A DNA stretch of 7,057 nt, taken from the NCBI GenBank assembly GCA_031423155.1, contig JANPEZ010000061.1, positions 1 through 7,057 of the forward strand, read 5' to 3'. The translations under genes were made by a program, and so were the position numbers. The notes under the pieces are model-generated. The model was not told where the DNA came from. It did no database searches and saw nothing but the letters and a program-made list of their open reading frames with translations. Positions 5,206-7,057 of the stretch are shown here, piece by piece. The first letter of the stretch is position 1. Each line of letters starts with the position of its first letter. The DNA comes from JANPEZ01 sp031423155 (GTDB lineage: Bacteria > Actinomycetota > UBA4738 > HRBIN12).

Positions 5206-7057
5206 CTAGTCGGCTAGCCGGGCGCCGATCGCGGCGTCGATGCTTTCCGTACTTGCGGCATCGTCTATCTTGCGGCCCAGTGCGTCTCGGACGTAGAAGG
5301 CATCGATGACTCGGTCCGTGTAGGTCGCGATCTTGGCCAGGTGGACGTCCAGCTCCAGGTCCGCAAGCGCCCTGGTGATGTCATAGAGCAGTCCGATGCG
5401 GTCGGCGGCACCGATCTCGATCACGGTGAAGAAGTCCGACGCCTCGTTGTCGATCGTGACCGTGACCGGAACCTTCCGCTTGGGTGAGGGATAGTGACTC
5501 CGCTTCTCCTCTACGCGGTGATCCAGCGAGACCCGGCCCTCGATCGCTCTGCGCAGGGTGCTGCGGAACTCTCGCCAGCGCTCCTCTCCGATCTCCGGTT
5601 CGAAGGCTCCTTCGACCTCGAACAGGTCTACCGCGGCGCCGTCTTCGGTCGTGAATACCTGGGCGGTCAGGATGGACAGACCCGCCAGCGAGAGCGCCCC
5701 GGCGATGAACGAAAGCAGTCCGGGCCTATCGGAGGCCACCACCAGCAGCTCGTAGGTTCCCGGCCTCAGGCCTGCGCTCGCCGTCGTTCTGACCTCGCTC
5801 GTTCCGAGCTGCGGAGAGATGGTCGTGAAGTGCGCCGCGGCCTGCGCGGGTTCAACCGACAGGAAGTATCCCCTCGGCATCCGGAGCACGAACCTGTCTA
5901 CGGCATCGGAGGGCTCATATTCCAACAGGTCCCGGAGCCGGTCGATCCGCTCGGTGAGCCGGCCCGCGACCTCCTCGCCCATGTCTCCTCGCTCGAAGGT
6001 GCGCTGGACCTTGGCGACGAGTTCGCGCACCAGGGCCTGGCGCCATGGAGTCCAGGCCGCCGGCCCCGTGGCCGCCGCATCCGCTATCGCCAGCAGGTAA
6101 AGGGCCGCGAGCCTCTCGGGTGTTCCGATGGCCGCCGCCACATCCAGAACGAGGTCATCGTCGGAGATGTCGCGGCGCGTAGCCGTATCGGGTAGGAGCA
6201 GGTGGTTCTGGACCATGAACTCGGCCAAGGATCTCGTCGGCTCAACGATGCCCATGCGCGCGAGAGCCGAGGCGGCGACCTTCGCGCCGACCTGAACGTG
6301 TCCGCCCGTTCCGTTCTTGCCGATGTCGTGAAGCAAAGCGCCCAAGAGCGCACCGTCCGGGTCGAGGACATGCCTAACGGCCTCGGCCGCGATCGGGTCC
6401 GGAACCTCCTCGCCGCTGAGCATCCTGCCCATCCCCGCAAGTGCCTCGATGAGGTGAACGTCGACGGTGAACCGGTGATAGGGATCGCGTTGGGGCCGGC
6501 ATCGGATGTCGCTCCACTCCGGCAAGAGCCGGGCGAGGAGCCCGGCGCGGTCGAGGCCCTCCAGAGCCTTGCGCCCCGGCTCGCCCCCGCGGAGGATGCT
6601 CAAGAAGTCCTCTCGCATCTCTGGGGTCCAGGAGGGATCCGCCGGCACTTCGACCTCCTCCGCCGCGTCGAGCAGGGAGGGGGCGAGTCGCTCTTTCGTT
6701 GCCGCAACGGCGGCGAAAGCTCTCAGAACCTCCTCCGCCGTTCGCGCAGCGACCTCGGAGGTGTCGGCACCGTTCAGGTACCTGGCATGCGCGGCTTCAC
6801 TCGAGTAGACGACCTGCCGGGCATGCTCGAAGAGCGAGCGCATCAGCCCGTCCACGTCGCTCAGACGCGGCTCGTCGGTAAAGCCCATCTGGCGGGCGAT
6901 CACCGGCTGAACATCCGACACGAGCCGATCGGAGCGCTTGCCGGTCTCTAGTTGAAGCGCACTGCGCACCCGGACCAGGAACTCCTCGGCAGCCACCAGG
7001 GCCTCGCGCTCTCGCGCTCGCAACAGTCCGGCCTCTTCCAACGGCGCCCCCAGAACC
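5206..7057 (-). CDS. glnD: [Protein-PII] nucleotidyltransferase/removing enzyme GlnD, N-terminal part missing
   Basis: The C-terminal 616 residues of GlnD, which adds and removes a nucleotide on PII (GlnB/GlnK) according to glutamine status. In studied actinobacteria (Corynebacterium, Streptomyces) the group is adenylyl rather than uridylyl. The visible part begins with the helical tail of the transferase region (FLVRVRSALQLETGKRSDRL, about 26-45). The HD domain has H201, the HDIGK motif (H243, D244) and H253, then NHLLLPDTATRRDIS (284-298) and LYLLAIADAAATGP, all typical of GlnD. Two ACT domains follow: about 434-483 (SDRPGLLSFIAGAL) and 543-595 (ADRIGLLYDITRAL), which bind glutamine in the family. 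The frame stays open to the right edge, and the residues before the TTG at 7041 (VLGAP) continue a GlnD-like sequence, so that TTG is internal. The catalytic nucleotidyltransferase domain, roughly 200 or more residues, lies outside. The protein ends at TAG 5208-5206. amt and glnB/glnK often lie next to glnD but are not visible here. Confidence 0.95.
   Translation of the reverse strand, partial: VLGAPLEEAGLLRAREREALVAAEEFLVRVRSALQLETGKRSDRLVSDVQPVIARQMGFTDEPRLSDVDGLMRSLFEHARQVVYSSEAAHARYLNGADTSEVAARTAEEVLRAFAAVAATKERLAPSLLDAAEEVEVPADPSWTPEMREDFLSILRGGEPGRKALEGLDRAGLLARLLPEWSDIRCRPQRDPYHRFTVDVHLIEALAGMGRMLSGEEVPDPIAAEAVRHVLDPDGALLGALLHDIGKNGTGGHVQVGAKVAASALARMGIVEPTRSLAEFMVQNHLLLPDTATRRDISDDDLVLDVAAAIGTPERLAALYLLAIADAAATGPAAWTPWRQALVRELVAKVQRTFERGDMGEEVAGRLTERIDRLRDLLEYEPSDAVDRFVLRMPRGYFLSVEPAQAAAHFTTISPQLGTSEVRTTASAGLRPGTYELLVVASDRPGLLSFIAGALSLAGLSILTAQVFTTEDGAAVDLFEVEGAFEPEIGEERWREFRSTLRRAIEGRVSLDHRVEEKRSHYPSPKRKVPVTVTIDNEASDFFTVIEIGAADRIGLLYDITRALADLELDVHLAKIATYTDRVIDAFYVRDALGRKIDDAASTESIDAAIGARLAD

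Noticed and set aside
6202..6951. 249-residue plus-strand frame opposite glnD
   Set aside because: It has no domain signature and lies antisense to the highly conserved HD-domain region of GlnD.
1..7057. tRNA, rRNA, CRISPR array, insertion sequence or prophage signals
   Set aside because: I found no regularly spaced repeats, terminal inverted repeats with a transposase, integrase-like protein or tRNA-like fold on either strand by eye.

Overview
The window is GC-rich bacterial chromosome, with G or C at most third codon positions. It holds four protein genes and has no sign of mobile elements, CRISPR or RNA genes. A PII-modifying GlnD with HD and two ACT domains, large zinc-ribbon/cyclase/AAA/TPR proteins, a small membrane protein of a type I associate with actinobacteria, and probable leaderless starts together suggest Actinomycetota, perhaps an uncultivated lineage. 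This placement is inference.

Left part (1-4442): two related multidomain signalling genes point away from each other across a 136-bp shared promoter region. The minus-strand gene (1-883) is cut by the left edge after its Walker A motif. The plus-strand gene (1020-4442) is complete at 1140 residues. Both start with a two-CxxC zinc ribbon, followed by a class III nucleotide cyclase domain, a short linker and a P-loop ATPase; the complete copy then has a long TPR-like C-terminal half. This is a STAND-like layout: N-terminal cyclic-nucleotide output, central NTPase switch and C-terminal repeat sensor. In both genes a TAnnnT hexamer lies 6 or 7 bases before the start codon and there is no convincing ribosome binding site, which is what leaderless transcripts would look like.

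Middle (4443-5205): the plus-strand gene converges on a small minus-strand gene (4482-5030), and a perfect GC-rich hairpin in the 39-bp gap probably terminates both. The small gene encodes a 182-residue protein with membrane segments at each end and an extracytoplasmic middle; its function is unknown. Upstream of it, 175 bp containing two hairpins separate it from the end of glnD.

Right part (5206-7057): the C-terminal 616 residues of GlnD, the enzyme that covalently modifies PII proteins in response to nitrogen status. Its nucleotidyltransferase domain lies beyond the right edge. The small membrane gene follows on the same strand and may be read through from glnD or have its own promoter.

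Nothing here is clearly an undescribed system. The points most worth following are the divergent paralogous cyclase-ATPase pair with non-canonical substrate-selecting positions, its paired leaderless promoters, and the unknown membrane protein beside glnD.
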